Shown piece by piece: positions 17,381 through 25,885 of a DNA stretch of 60,970 nt; the first letter of the stretch is position 1, and each line of letters starts with the position of its first letter. A program made the translations under genes and the position numbers. Under the pieces are notes generated by a model that searched no databases, was not told where the DNA came from, and saw only the letters and a program-made list of their open reading frames with translations. Origin of the DNA: Bacteroidetes bacterium GWF2_40_14 (GTDB lineage Bacteria; Bacteroidota; Bacteroidia; Bacteroidales; UBA932); contig MEOK01000027.1 of NCBI GenBank assembly GCA_001769195.1, positions 6,164-67,133 on the forward strand, written 5' to 3'.

Positions 17381-18466
17381 TCATTTATCAGATTTGAGTA
17401 TCTCACTAAGGTTCAAATTGTCCCTTTGGAAAAATGAAGTATCACAAGAAAGGCTTCTGAAACGTTCTTGAAGATCAGCGATACGTCCTATCAACTCTTT
17501 ATAAGAAAGTGATTCCCCGTAGATAAAACCCTCTTGCAACTTCTTGTAGTCTTCCTCTAGTGCTTCTGTCAATGATTCTGGAGGTAAAAAAGAAATGGTT
17601 GAAGGGTGATGGCTTTGATAATCCAGACCACTCCAAGCCGTAAATTTACTTCGATGCTCCACTATATCAGAATACAAAGATTCGTTGTTCATAACTTCGA
17701 TAATAAAGTCCTTGTCCATCATCTTCTCAATATCATATAGATGTCTGGAAAGCCGTTCTACAACAGTACCTCCTCCGGCACGGTTAAATTCCTCATGAAG
17801 AAGAAATGTTTTCTCCAGAAATGTTTTCCCGGGTAAGACTGTAGGTACATAAAACGGAGGCTCTGTAAATGGTTCATCGGGATAGGCATCCTCGATCATA
17901 GACCTCATGCCCACAGGTTCAAATGGTTCCGTCAAAGAACGACAACTAACTTCAATCTTTACCTTTTCTGGAATATAGGGATTCTTTCTAGGTAATATAG
18001 AATCGTACTCAACGAAAAACTCTACAGGGTCTTTATCCGATTCTTTTGTCTCGGGAACCACTATTTTAAAATGGCCCATCATACCCAACAGATTTAAAGC
18101 TCCTTCTAATTCTATGGCGAGTGTTCTCTCTATAAATATCTTGGAGGCCTTTCTAAGCTTATTACGTTGCGTTCCATTTAACTCCTTCTCGAATCCCAAA
18201 ACTGTCCGGTCAATGGACAAGTCGCAATCTTCAGAGAACCTTTTTATCAAGTCCCAACCTTTACTGAGACTTGTACCCCCTTTAAATACAATTCCTTTGC
18301 TGCACGATAAACTAAAAATGGCTTTCAAGACCATACTTACCCAGAAATCTTTTTCTATAGCATTATCGTCGATGCCTTTCTCTTCTGCAATATTGGCAAG
18401 AATTGTCTGCCGTTCTTCTAATGAAAGCAGTACCCAACTATTCAGTCTTTCTGTTCCACTGCTCAT
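17381..18466 (-). CDS. AbiEii/AbiGii-type nucleotidyltransferase toxin
   Basis: Putative toxin of a type IV toxin-antitoxin (AbiE-like) phage-defence pair, 361 residues. The nucleotidyltransferase core reads IVFKGGTSLSKGWDLI followed by RFSEDCDLSID, the GGTSLxK and D-x-D motifs of the DNTase-like AbiEii fold. N-terminal ENRARE-like helices and EKDFWVSMVLKAIF are also typical. Members transfer a nucleotide to tRNA or other targets, which is known for related MenT/AbiEii proteins but not shown here. The start overlaps the upstream antitoxin stop by ATGA, so the two are translated together. Confidence 0.9.
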   Translation of the reverse strand: MSSGTERLNSWVLLSLEERQTILANIAEEKGIDDNAIEKDFWVSMVLKAIFSLSCSKGIVFKGGTSLSKGWDLIKRFSEDCDLSIDRTVLGFEKELNGTQRNKLRKASKIFIERTLAIELEGALNLLGMMGHFKIVVPETKESDKDPVEFFVEYDSILPRKNPYIPEKVKIEVSCRSLTEPFEPVGMRSMIEDAYPDEPFTEPPFYVPTVLPGKTFLEKTFLLHEEFNRAGGGTVVERLSRHLYDIEKMMDKDFIIEVMNNESLYSDIVEHRSKFTAWSGLDYQSHHPSTISFLPPESLTEALEEDYKKLQEGFIYGESLSYKELIGRIADLQERFRSLSCDTSFFQRDNLNLSEILKSDK

Positions 18467-19056
18467 TTAATATCTAATTTTTTACGTATCCATTGAGGTG
18501 CAAAGAGGAAATCCTGCCTAATCAAATCCTGATTATCTTCTTTTTCAAGTATCCTTTTGATTTTAAGGATAACATCGTCATTGATGTTTTCTTCACCAAT
18601 TTCTTTCATAGCCGAAACTACTAAAGAGAACAATTCACTCTGATATGCGAAATTTTTTGGGACGCTTTTCTTAAAAATGATTCTACGCTTGCCCACAGTG
18701 ACCGTCCGAGGGGTTCCATTTGTCAGATATATAGCATTCATCGGTACTTGCGTTGATAACCCCAAGATGTTCAAAGCCGTTAATCCGGATGGTACGATAC
18801 GAGCTTTGTCTTTTTCTGCAATAGCTTTGGCTATCACGTCAATTGATGGTCGGTGTATCCCATACTGGTTTCGATTAGGATACAAATATACACCTTGAGA
18901 GAGACGTACCAGAAAATCTTCTTTTTCTAGTCTGGACAATACACGAGTAACTAATGCATCGTTGTTTAAATCTGCAAAATCGCCCACAACATAAAGCCGC
19001 CCTTCTCCACTTTGTACGATGCGATTTCTAATTTCTTTAGATAAAATTGGTGCCAT
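18463..19056 (-). CDS. AbiEi-like / DUF6088 antitoxin
   Basis: Protein of 197 residues with an N-terminal winged helix (VTRVLSRLEKEDFLVRLSQGVYLYP) followed by the AbiEi-type antitoxin domain (IAEKDKARIVPSGLTALNILGL, IYLTNGTPRTVTVGKRRIIFKK). Such antitoxins repress their own promoter and counter the toxin without stable binding. The toxin gene overlaps its stop by four bases. A 14-bp perfect inverted repeat sits 16 bases upstream of the start and is the obvious operator. Family membership is firm; the exact subfamily name is from memory. Confidence 0.88.
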   Translation of the reverse strand: MAPILSKEIRNRIVQSGEGRLYVVGDFADLNNDALVTRVLSRLEKEDFLVRLSQGVYLYPNRNQYGIHRPSIDVIAKAIAEKDKARIVPSGLTALNILGLSTQVPMNAIYLTNGTPRTVTVGKRRIIFKKSVPKNFAYQSELFSLVVSAMKEIGEENINDDVILKIKRILEKEDNQDLIRQDFLFAPQWIRKKLDIK

Positions 19057-19071
19057 ATTAGTATCTCATAA

Positions 19072-19108
19072 GTTTTGTCCGAAATTAATGCTTTATTTCG
19101 GACAAAAC
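19072..19108. promoter_or_regulatory. Inverted-repeat operator of the AbiE pair
   Basis: GTTTTGTCCGAAAT at 19072-19085 and ATTTCGGACAAAAC at 19095-19108 are perfect 14-bp inverted repeats with a 9-base spacer. An outer GTATCT/AGATAC pair sits at 19061-19066 and 19110-19115. Placed immediately upstream of the antitoxin start, this matches the expected autoregulatory site for a winged-helix antitoxin. Confidence 0.7.
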
Positions 19109-19138
19109 AAGATACGTCCACAATTTTCGCTCATATTC

Positions 19139-19244
19139 AGCCCTATGCTTTCATGGCATGTCTTTGGTTATCAAACCAATACACTTAATGCGAATTGATA
19201 TTAAATCATTGATTATCAGCATTTGGCCATGAAAGCATAGGGCT
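19139..19244. repeat. 106-bp palindromic element, copy B
   Basis: Second copy of the element at 17246-17351, in the same orientation judged from the core (TTGATTATnAGCAnTTGGCC shared). Its terminal inverted repeats are perfect over 19 bases and extend by TTC/GAA. It lies upstream of the AbiE operator, so the two copies bracket the toxin-antitoxin pair. Confidence 0.85.
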
Positions 19245-19257
19245 GAAATTCGCATCG

Positions 19258-19372
19258 GCGTGGCGCGATAAGTGGTAACTCATACATTATTAGGCTAGTA
19301 GTCCAGATAATTATATCGATGAAATTTTGTATTAATCTGTATTATACATAGTTATTACTTATCGTGCCACGC
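19258..19372. repeat. Second type of palindromic element, 22-bp arms
   Basis: Arms 19258-19279 and 19351-19372 are inverted repeats with three mismatches (GCGTGGC-G/A-CGATAAGT core), separated by 71 AT-rich bases. It lies 13 bases after copy B and ends 9 bases before the stop of the ankyrin gene. It could fold as a terminator-like stem, but no T-run follows on the minus strand. Unrelated in sequence to the 106-bp element. Confidence 0.7.
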
Positions 19373-19381
19373 GGCATCTCT

Positions 19382-21277
19382 CTATTTGACCACCTTCACA
19401 TACTTTTCGCCGTTCATCACCAGGTCCTTTCCCTCTAAGCGGTATTCTATAACGGCAGGAAACGAGTTGTTGATGAATATCCACATACGGCCATCTCTCA
19501 GCTCATATGAATTATATCCAGGTCCGTCAGGAACCCATTGGCTGGTAGAGGTTTTCATTGCCTTGCTATAAGTCCAGTCCTTATTCAATACAACCCTTGT
19601 GGTGTAGGTAACGCCTTCGTGCTTGAAATACTTTTCCCATATTCCCACAAGACCTTCGGTAACATTTGATTTGTCTGCGGCCTTGTCGTAGCTTTTGGCA
19701 GGGTTGGCTCCCTTAGCAAGCAACAGGTCAACCGATTTTGCGCGATTGTATCGCTTTGCCCAATATAAAGCAGTATGTCCCTCTTTGTCCTCAACCTCTA
19801 GCTTTGCCCCTTTTTTTACAAGCATTTCAAGAATATCTGTGTATGTGCCATATTTGTTTCCTAACGCATTCACTCCGCCTGCGGCATGCATCAGGGCGGT
19901 TTTACCCCATTTGTCCTGCAACTCAATGTCGGCACCTTTGCTTAACAGTAATTTCACTGCATCCACAGAACCACCAACAACAGGCATCACACCCAATACA
20001 ACCTTAAGTAAACCGCCCTTGACGGCAAACATCAGAACGCTTTCACCGTTCTTGTTCTGCATATTTATATTTGCACCTTTGGCAATCAGTGTTTTAAAAG
20101 GGCCTATTTTTTGTACTGAATAAATCAATGGAGTATTTCCATTGCCATCCTGTGCATCTATCTTTGCACCTTTTTCAATAAGCAGGTTGAGTATCTTGTC
20201 GCAGTTTTTTTCATTAGGATCGGCAACCATGTAGTTGCTCACTGCTTTATGTAAAGGGGTGTAATCAAATTTGTTTCTGGCATTTACATTGGCCCCGCGG
20301 GAAACGAGCATCTCAACCATTTCAAGCATAGAGGTCTCCATAAGAGGAGTATATCCGCCAAGATCATCGTTCCCCTCAATATTCGCCCCCTCGTCCAGTA
20401 GGTATTTTGCCATCTCCAGCTGATTGGATATTACCGCCCAGTGCAATGCACTATATATCATTTCGCTCTTCACACCAAGGCTGACGGCCCTTGCCATCAG
20501 TAATTTTGCTGCCTCTATGTTCCCTTTCATTGCAGCATAGTCCATTGCATTTGGCGAAACTTTATAGGTCGATTGTCGGATTAGGATATTCGCTCCTTTA
20601 TCTATAAGCATCTTTACAACATCGGTATATTTTCCGGCAGAAAGCATCAAAGCGGTCTCTCCTCCCTTTGTCTGAAGGTCAAGCTTTGCCCCTTTGTCAA
20701 TAAGAATCTTTGAAATTTCAGTATTATGCACCCCCAGCATTAAAGCTGTATAACCCAGCTTGTTCTGGATGTCAATCTTTGCCCCCTTGTCAATAAGAAG
20801 CTTTGCAGACTCTGTGTAAGTAAAATTGGGAGCTCCCACAGCAAACATAAGCGCAGTATATCCACCGCTTTCGTGAAGCTTTCCATCCCACATTAGCTTG
20901 TCGTCCTGCAAATCAAGCAAGGCTCCCTTATCAATAAGCAGTTTAACAATTTCCGGAAACTCAATATGTTTCATAAGAACCTGATATTTCCAAGAAAGTT
21001 CGGGCATCGACTCTATGTTCCACTCATTGAGTTTTATGCCTTTGGCGTTAATCAACAACTTTGTCATCTCAGGAAACTTACCTGTAGGAGACAATGCTAA
21101 AATACTCTCTTTTCTCAGTTTTGTGTTGGGATTCACCCCTTTTGCCAGCAAGGCCTTTACTTCATCAATTTTTCCATTAGTTACACTGGATACGATATCC
21201 TGACAAAAAAGGCTGTTATTGCTGCTCAGCATGAGTATGGCCGATAAGATGATTCCGGCAAAAAGAGTTTTCTTCAT
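19382..21277 (-). CDS. Secreted ankyrin-repeat protein
   Basis: Exported protein of 631 residues. A signal peptide (about residues 1-25) is followed by a run of ankyrin repeats from ~residue 28 to 530 (units such as GYTALMLGV, AKLLIDKGAKI, GGETALMLSAGKYTDVVKML). A C-terminal beta-rich domain of ~85 residues starts GLVGIWEKYF and contains lipocalin-like strands. The ankyrins would bind protein partners in the periplasm or outside the cell; no enzymatic motif was found. It ends next to the palindromic element and is followed upstream by the ROK gene with a gap of 8 bases, so both may share a transcript. Partner and role are unknown. Confidence 0.85.
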   Translation of the reverse strand: MKKTLFAGIILSAILMLSSNNSLFCQDIVSSVTNGKIDEVKALLAKGVNPNTKLRKESILALSPTGKFPEMTKLLINAKGIKLNEWNIESMPELSWKYQVLMKHIEFPEIVKLLIDKGALLDLQDDKLMWDGKLHESGGYTALMFAVGAPNFTYTESAKLLIDKGAKIDIQNKLGYTALMLGVHNTEISKILIDKGAKLDLQTKGGETALMLSAGKYTDVVKMLIDKGANILIRQSTYKVSPNAMDYAAMKGNIEAAKLLMARAVSLGVKSEMIYSALHWAVISNQLEMAKYLLDEGANIEGNDDLGGYTPLMETSMLEMVEMLVSRGANVNARNKFDYTPLHKAVSNYMVADPNEKNCDKILNLLIEKGAKIDAQDGNGNTPLIYSVQKIGPFKTLIAKGANINMQNKNGESVLMFAVKGGLLKVVLGVMPVVGGSVDAVKLLLSKGADIELQDKWGKTALMHAAGGVNALGNKYGTYTDILEMLVKKGAKLEVEDKEGHTALYWAKRYNRAKSVDLLLAKGANPAKSYDKAADKSNVTEGLVGIWEKYFKHEGVTYTTRVVLNKDWTYSKAMKTSTSQWVPDGPGYNSYELRDGRMWIFINNSFPAVIEYRLEGKDLVMNGEKYVKVVK

Positions 21278-21285
21278 ATGTTAAT

Positions 21286-22491
21286 TTATAATAGTCCGAG
21301 AGTTTTGCTACGTGCAAGCATGCATGCACCCATTATGCCACACTTGTCGCCTAGTTTGGAAATCTTGACTTTTGTGTCCTTGCTCACCAGAATTAGCGAA
21401 TACTTGTTGATCGCACTCTTTATCGGGAGCAGTATATAGTCTTTGGCGCTCGACAGGGTGCCGCCAATAACGATAAGTTCAGGGTTGAAAAGGTTTATCA
21501 GACCGGAAATTGCTTTTCCCAGCTCATTACCTACAGATTCCATTATCTCAATTGCCAGTACATCTTCCTTAAGCACTGCATCCATAATGTCTTCCAGAGA
21601 GATCGGTTCCCCGCGGCCGTATTTGTTTGAGAGCATAGAGACTCTTCCCTCTTTGAGGCTCTCCATGAATATGCGGTGCACTGCAGATCCAGAGGCTCCG
21701 GTCTCGAGGCATCCACGTTTGCCGCACCTGCAGATTATCTCATTGTCGAAGAAAGGAAAGTGTCCGTATTCACCGGAGAATCCCGATTTGCCATAGTACA
21801 GCTTGCCGTCGATAATGATTCCTATTCCTAATCCCCAGCTGGCATTTATGAATAGCATGTTCTTAGGACTGTTGTTTTCGCCAAGCATATACTCCCCATA
21901 GGTCATGGAGCGGGAGTCGTTCTCTATGAATACACTGCAGTCAATTCTCTCCTCAATCAACATAGAAAGCGGCTTTTCGTCGAGATAGTAAAAGCTGTAG
22001 CTGTAGCCCGATTCTGAGTTTACGCGTCCAGAGATGTTAACTCCTACAGCAAGAATTTTCTCTTTAGGTATAGAAAGCTTTGATACATATGATTTTATAA
22101 GCGAGCAAAGCTTGTCAAGTGACTGCATGGTATTCTCAAGAATGAATGTTTTATCCTCATGCTCTATCAGTTGCCCCTTGAATGTTATCAGACCAAGGGA
22201 GAGACTGTCTTTTTTGATATCCACCCCTACAAAGTAGCCGGCCTCAGGGTTAAGTCCGTACATATTGGGTCTGCGGCCCCCGCTTGTGCCTTGTTTTCCA
22301 AAGTCTATTACAAATCCTTCGGTTATAAGTTCCCCTATAAGTTTTGTGATTGTGGGGGCACTAATATTGACCTCCTTGCTAAGATCTGTAATGCTGAAGT
22401 TCCCATTTACAACAAAGAGCCTTATGAGCTCCTTCTTTAAGGAGGCACTCTTGTTTCCGTCGCAGGATTGTTGTAAAAATGAGGTATTCAT
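21286..22491 (-). CDS. ROK-family transcriptional repressor (NagC/XylR-like)
   Basis: Regulator of 401 residues. An N-terminal winged helix (residues ~20-75, FSITDLSKEVNISAPTITKL) is joined to a sugar-kinase-like ROK fold. Marks of ROK are FVGVDIKKDSLSLGLI, IENDSRSMTYGEYMLGE, the zinc-site stretch CRCGKRGCLETGASG, and LINLFNPELIVIGG. The HTH makes it a sugar-responsive repressor, not a glucokinase. It is encoded behind the SSS symporter and opposite the PUL. The inverted repeat at 24455-24497 is its best candidate operator. Confidence 0.93.
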   Translation of the reverse strand: MNTSFLQQSCDGNKSASLKKELIRLFVVNGNFSITDLSKEVNISAPTITKLIGELITEGFVIDFGKQGTSGGRRPNMYGLNPEAGYFVGVDIKKDSLSLGLITFKGQLIEHEDKTFILENTMQSLDKLCSLIKSYVSKLSIPKEKILAVGVNISGRVNSESGYSYSFYYLDEKPLSMLIEERIDCSVFIENDSRSMTYGEYMLGENNSPKNMLFINASWGLGIGIIIDGKLYYGKSGFSGEYGHFPFFDNEIICRCGKRGCLETGASGSAVHRIFMESLKEGRVSMLSNKYGRGEPISLEDIMDAVLKEDVLAIEIMESVGNELGKAISGLINLFNPELIVIGGTLSSAKDYILLPIKSAINKYSLILVSKDTKVKISKLGDKCGIMGACMLARSKTLGLL

Positions 22492-22531
22492 GGTTGAAAA
22501 TGATTTATTTTCCTAACAAATGTATTATAAA

Positions 22532-24373
22532 TTATTGGTTTTCGAAACCCTTGTCGGCATTCACAAGCTTGTCGTACCAGTTGAATTTTAAAATTGTCAT
22601 TGTTACTGCAATCACAGCAAGTGTTATCCAGATTGCGTTGGTTTTATGTATAATGATATAGATAGGCAGCACAACAAGCGACATCTGCCATACGATTCCT
22701 ACAACTACGTTTGTCATATCCCTTCCGAAATCTTTATTTGCCTCAAATTCAGGGTGCTCTTTAACCACTTTTTCGTAAATAGGTTTCCAGAATCCCCATG
22801 GACGTACATTTTTGTAGAACTTCATCAGAATTTCATCGGTGTCGGGTTTGGTAAAAAGACTCCCCGCAAAACATCCGATAAATGAGAAGCCTAGTATGAT
22901 TGGGAAGAAGTAGATGTCAGTAAAATCAGGAAAAACAACCAGCTTAACGGTAGAGGCAATCAACCCTGCAAGCATTCCCCAGAAGTATCCGTAACCGTTG
23001 AATCTCCACCATATCCATTTAAGGACGTTGGCGGCTGCATAGCCTCCGTAGAGAGAAGATGTTATCCAGAGAGTAAGGGAGTTAAGTGATTTTGCATAAA
23101 ATCCGAAGGCAACACCTATCACTACAAGAACTATTGATGCAAGATAGCTGAAGCGTACGTATGTCTTGGGAGCAGCATCGGGCTTGATGTATTTTTTATA
23201 GAGGTCATTAACTATATATGCAGGTGCCGAGTTGACAAATGCCGCTAGTGTCCCTACAAATGCTGCAAGAAGACCAGCAAGAAGCAACCCTTTGAGTCCG
23301 ATAGGAACAAAGCGGGTTATCGCAACCGGTAATATGGTTTCAAAGTCCATTGCAGATCCAAGGCCGGCCAGCTCCGGAGACAAATAGACCAATGATAAAG
23401 CTGCCAGACCTGCAACCATCAGGTATCTAGGAGCAAAAAGCAAAAGAATTGTAAGCCCGCTCATTTTGGCTGCTTCCGATGGTTTCTTTGTCGAAAGTAT
23501 ACGCTGCATGTCGTAGCTGGGAACCGGCCCGGCCAGACTGGCGAATATGCCTTTGAATACCATCATCAGAACCAGTGCGCCAAACAGGTCATACCCATCT
23601 GTCGATATCTTGTCGTTGAGGGCAGGCATGAGTCCGTCCCAGTTCATGTTAAGGTGCCATCCAAAAAAGAGGTTGTCCCAGCCGTCAGGGGTAAGTGCAG
23701 CTATCTGTTCTCCGGTAACGGATGTATAGGCAATGTAACCAACAATTAGACAAGAAATTGTCATTATTATAAATTGAAAGATATCTGCCGCAACAACACT
23801 CATCATTCCACCTGTCAATGTGTAAAGTGTTGTTATTCCTATTATAATAAGAGCATAGGACTGAGCAGAGGTAAGAGTCATGAAACCTAAATCGGCTGTG
23901 AGGTCCCAAGGGAGAATCTGTATTGCAAACTTGCCAATACCTTCGAAGAAGTAGGCCATGAAACCAATAACACTAATTATTGCAAAGCATATAACAACTA
24001 TATGAGAGAGCTTGCCGCCTCTTCCCCCGAATCGGGTGAGTATCCACTCTGCACCAGTCATTACATTTGAACGACGCATCCATATTGCAAGGAAGACCAT
24101 AACGAAAACCTGGTTCCACACCGGCCACAGCCACGGTAACCAGACACTTTTAATTCCATACACGAACAATATGGCCACTGTCCACATTGTTCCTGATATG
24201 TCGAACATGCCTGAGGCGTTGGAGAGGCCAAGAAAGTACCATTTGATTTTTTTTCCTCCAAGAAAATAGGAGTCAAGGTTTTTTGAAGCTCTCTTGGACA
24301 AGAAAAAGCCTATAGCCAGAATTGTCACGATATAGCAACAGATTACCAGAATGTCTATCCACGAAAGGCTCAT
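22532..24373 (-). CDS. Sodium:solute symporter (SSS family)
   Basis: Inner-membrane Na+-coupled transporter of 613 residues with about 13-14 predicted membrane helices. The N-terminus (WIDILVICCYIVTILAIGFF) and the core GLSNASGMFDISGTMW fit the SSS family, as do the YTLTGGMMSVVAADI and GLLLAGLLAAFVGTLAAFVNS segments. The latter resembles the SSS signature. It is divergent from the PUL operon and shares its control region, so it is the likely importer of the final sugar product. The substrate is not deducible from sequence. Confidence 0.93.
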   Translation of the reverse strand: MSLSWIDILVICCYIVTILAIGFFLSKRASKNLDSYFLGGKKIKWYFLGLSNASGMFDISGTMWTVAILFVYGIKSVWLPWLWPVWNQVFVMVFLAIWMRRSNVMTGAEWILTRFGGRGGKLSHIVVICFAIISVIGFMAYFFEGIGKFAIQILPWDLTADLGFMTLTSAQSYALIIIGITTLYTLTGGMMSVVAADIFQFIIMTISCLIVGYIAYTSVTGEQIAALTPDGWDNLFFGWHLNMNWDGLMPALNDKISTDGYDLFGALVLMMVFKGIFASLAGPVPSYDMQRILSTKKPSEAAKMSGLTILLLFAPRYLMVAGLAALSLVYLSPELAGLGSAMDFETILPVAITRFVPIGLKGLLLAGLLAAFVGTLAAFVNSAPAYIVNDLYKKYIKPDAAPKTYVRFSYLASIVLVVIGVAFGFYAKSLNSLTLWITSSLYGGYAAANVLKWIWWRFNGYGYFWGMLAGLIASTVKLVVFPDFTDIYFFPIILGFSFIGCFAGSLFTKPDTDEILMKFYKNVRPWGFWKPIYEKVVKEHPEFEANKDFGRDMTNVVVGIVWQMSLVVLPIYIIIHKTNAIWITLAVIAVTMTILKFNWYDKLVNADKGFENQ

Positions 24374-24404
24374 AGAGTTTAAGTTTAATTAGTGTATAAC
24401 CTCG

Positions 24405-24435
24405 CAAAAATAATAAAATTTTCTAACGATGCAAA
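24405..24435 (-). promoter_or_regulatory. Promoter for the SSS/ROK unit
   Basis: Minus strand -33 TTTG (24432-24435), spacer of exactly 19 bases, -7 TATTTTTG (24405-24412): a full match to the Bacteroidota housekeeping promoter. Start of transcription is expected about 30 bases before the symporter ATG. Confidence 0.75.
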
Positions 24436-24454
24436 AATGGCAATAAAATTTAAG

Positions 24455-24497
24455 AACACAACCATCGTTATTAAAAATATTTAATAATAGTTGTGTT
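24455..24497. promoter_or_regulatory. Candidate ROK operator in the divergent region
   Basis: Outer arms AACACAAC (24455-24462) and GTTGTGTT (24490-24497) enclose a second perfect pair TTATTAAA (24468-24475) and TTTAATAA (24480-24487). The nested palindrome lies between the two divergent promoters and reaches the -33 region of the rightward one, so binding could repress both. Confidence 0.6.
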
Positions 24498-24515
24498 TAT
24501 AAAAAATATATTTAT

Positions 24516-24523
24516 TATGTTTG
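24516..24523 (+). promoter_or_regulatory. -7 element TATGTTTG for the PUL operon
   Basis: Perfect TAnnTTTG on the plus strand, 34 bases before the first PUL gene. The nearest upstream TTG (24491-24493) is slightly too far away (22 bases) and lies within the inverted repeat. Confidence 0.55.
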
Positions 24524-24557
24524 TAGGAAATTAATCAATAAAACTCAAGACATAATT

Positions 24558-25853
24558 ATGAAGCGATTCTTACTCCTGATTACTCTCTTTTTTATTGTCA
24601 GTATTTCATTTGGACAGGTAAAGCCAAAATATATGTGGTTCGACTGTGAGGCAAACTACGAAAGACTGAGCAGCAAAGATTCAATCGCATTTTATCTTAA
24701 CAAGGTAAAAAGCATAGGTTTTACAGATGTAGTTGTAGATGTCAAGTCAATTATGGGAGAGGTTCTATATAAGAGCAAGATTGCTCCATATATGGGGGAG
24801 TGGGAGGGCCACTACAGGAGCGAGGATTTTGACATGCTCAGGATTTTCATTGAACAGGGGCACAAGTTGGGGTTGAAGGTTCATGCATCACTGAATGTAT
24901 TTGCCGGGGGACACAACTTCTTCAACAGAGGAATAATCTACAAGCAGCATCCCGAATGGCAGTCGCAGGTTTACTGGCAGGGAAAGATAATGCCAATTGG
25001 AGAGATGAAGTGGAACTACAACGGTATGATGAACCCGGCAAACCCTGAGGTACGCAAGTATCAGCTCGAAATTCTAAAGGAGTGTGTGACAAAATACAAA
25101 AATCTTGACGGTTTGATACTGGACAGAATGAGGTTCGATAATATAACTTCTGATTTCAGCCCTCAGTCAAAGGTTCAGTTTGAAGAGTATTCGGGATTGA
25201 AGCTCGAGAAATATCCCGATGACATTCTTTATTGGGAAACTGTTAATGGCAAAATGGAGTGGAAGTTGGGAAAACACTTTAACAAATGGGCAGAGTGGCG
25301 CGCCATGATAATAAAATCGTTTGCTGAGGATGTTCACAGGGAATTGAAAAAGATAAACAGTAAGTTGGCACTAGGAGACTATACAGGTGGCTGGTATCCG
25401 ACTTATTATCATGTAGGTGTGAACTGGGCAAGCAAGACCTATGATCCGTCCAAGGAGTTCAAATGGGCCACCCCTGAGTACAAGAACAGCGGCTATGCAG
25501 AACTTCTGGACATATATATGACCGGTCTCTATTACACAAACGTGACCAAGGACGATGTTGACAAAGCAAACGGAGTTGTTGGAAAAAGGACAGAGGCAGG
25601 TATGGACAACAGCAGGTCGTACTGGTACTCTGTTGAGGGAGGAGCGGCATTGGTCAAGGAGATAACAGCCGGAGTGGTTCCTGTAACCGGCTCTCTCTAT
25701 GTGGAACAGTATGAGGGGAACGAAGAGTTGTTTAAAAAGGCAGTGAGACAGGCTCTTATAAGTTCAGACGGTCTTATGATTTTCGACATTAGCCATATCA
25801 TAAAAAGGAACTGGTGGAACATCCTTGATGAAGGCATAAACAAAACTAACTAA
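24558..25853 (+). CDS. GHL10-like glycoside hydrolase, exported
   Basis: Predicted TIM-barrel glycoside hydrolase of the GHL10 type (family 10-like, related to E. coli DigH/YddW), 431 residues with a signal peptide ending near SFGQ. Barrel marks are FTDVVVDVKSIMGEVLY, GHKLGLKVHASLNVFAGG, YKNLDGLILDRMRFD and the WYPTYYHVGVNWAS stretch. It is paralogous to the gene at 32380. It is first in the PUL, ahead of SusC, so it probably acts on or near the cell surface. The DigH relatives cut peptidoglycan glycan strands, but related PUL enzymes may have other substrates, so no substrate is assigned. Confidence 0.82.
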   Translation: MKRFLLLITLFFIVSISFGQVKPKYMWFDCEANYERLSSKDSIAFYLNKVKSIGFTDVVVDVKSIMGEVLYKSKIAPYMGEWEGHYRSEDFDMLRIFIEQGHKLGLKVHASLNVFAGGHNFFNRGIIYKQHPEWQSQVYWQGKIMPIGEMKWNYNGMMNPANPEVRKYQLEILKECVTKYKNLDGLILDRMRFDNITSDFSPQSKVQFEEYSGLKLEKYPDDILYWETVNGKMEWKLGKHFNKWAEWRAMIIKSFAEDVHRELKKINSKLALGDYTGGWYPTYYHVGVNWASKTYDPSKEFKWATPEYKNSGYAELLDIYMTGLYYTNVTKDDVDKANGVVGKRTEAGMDNSRSYWYSVEGGAALVKEITAGVVPVTGSLYVEQYEGNEELFKKAVRQALISSDGLMIFDISHIIKRNWWNILDEGINKTN

Positions 25854-25885
25854 CTATATTAACTATTAACTTACCTTAAATCTTT

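Noticed and set aside
21286-22491. ROK protein as a glucokinase
   Set aside because: It has an N-terminal winged helix and lies in a PUL control position, so a repressor is more likely.
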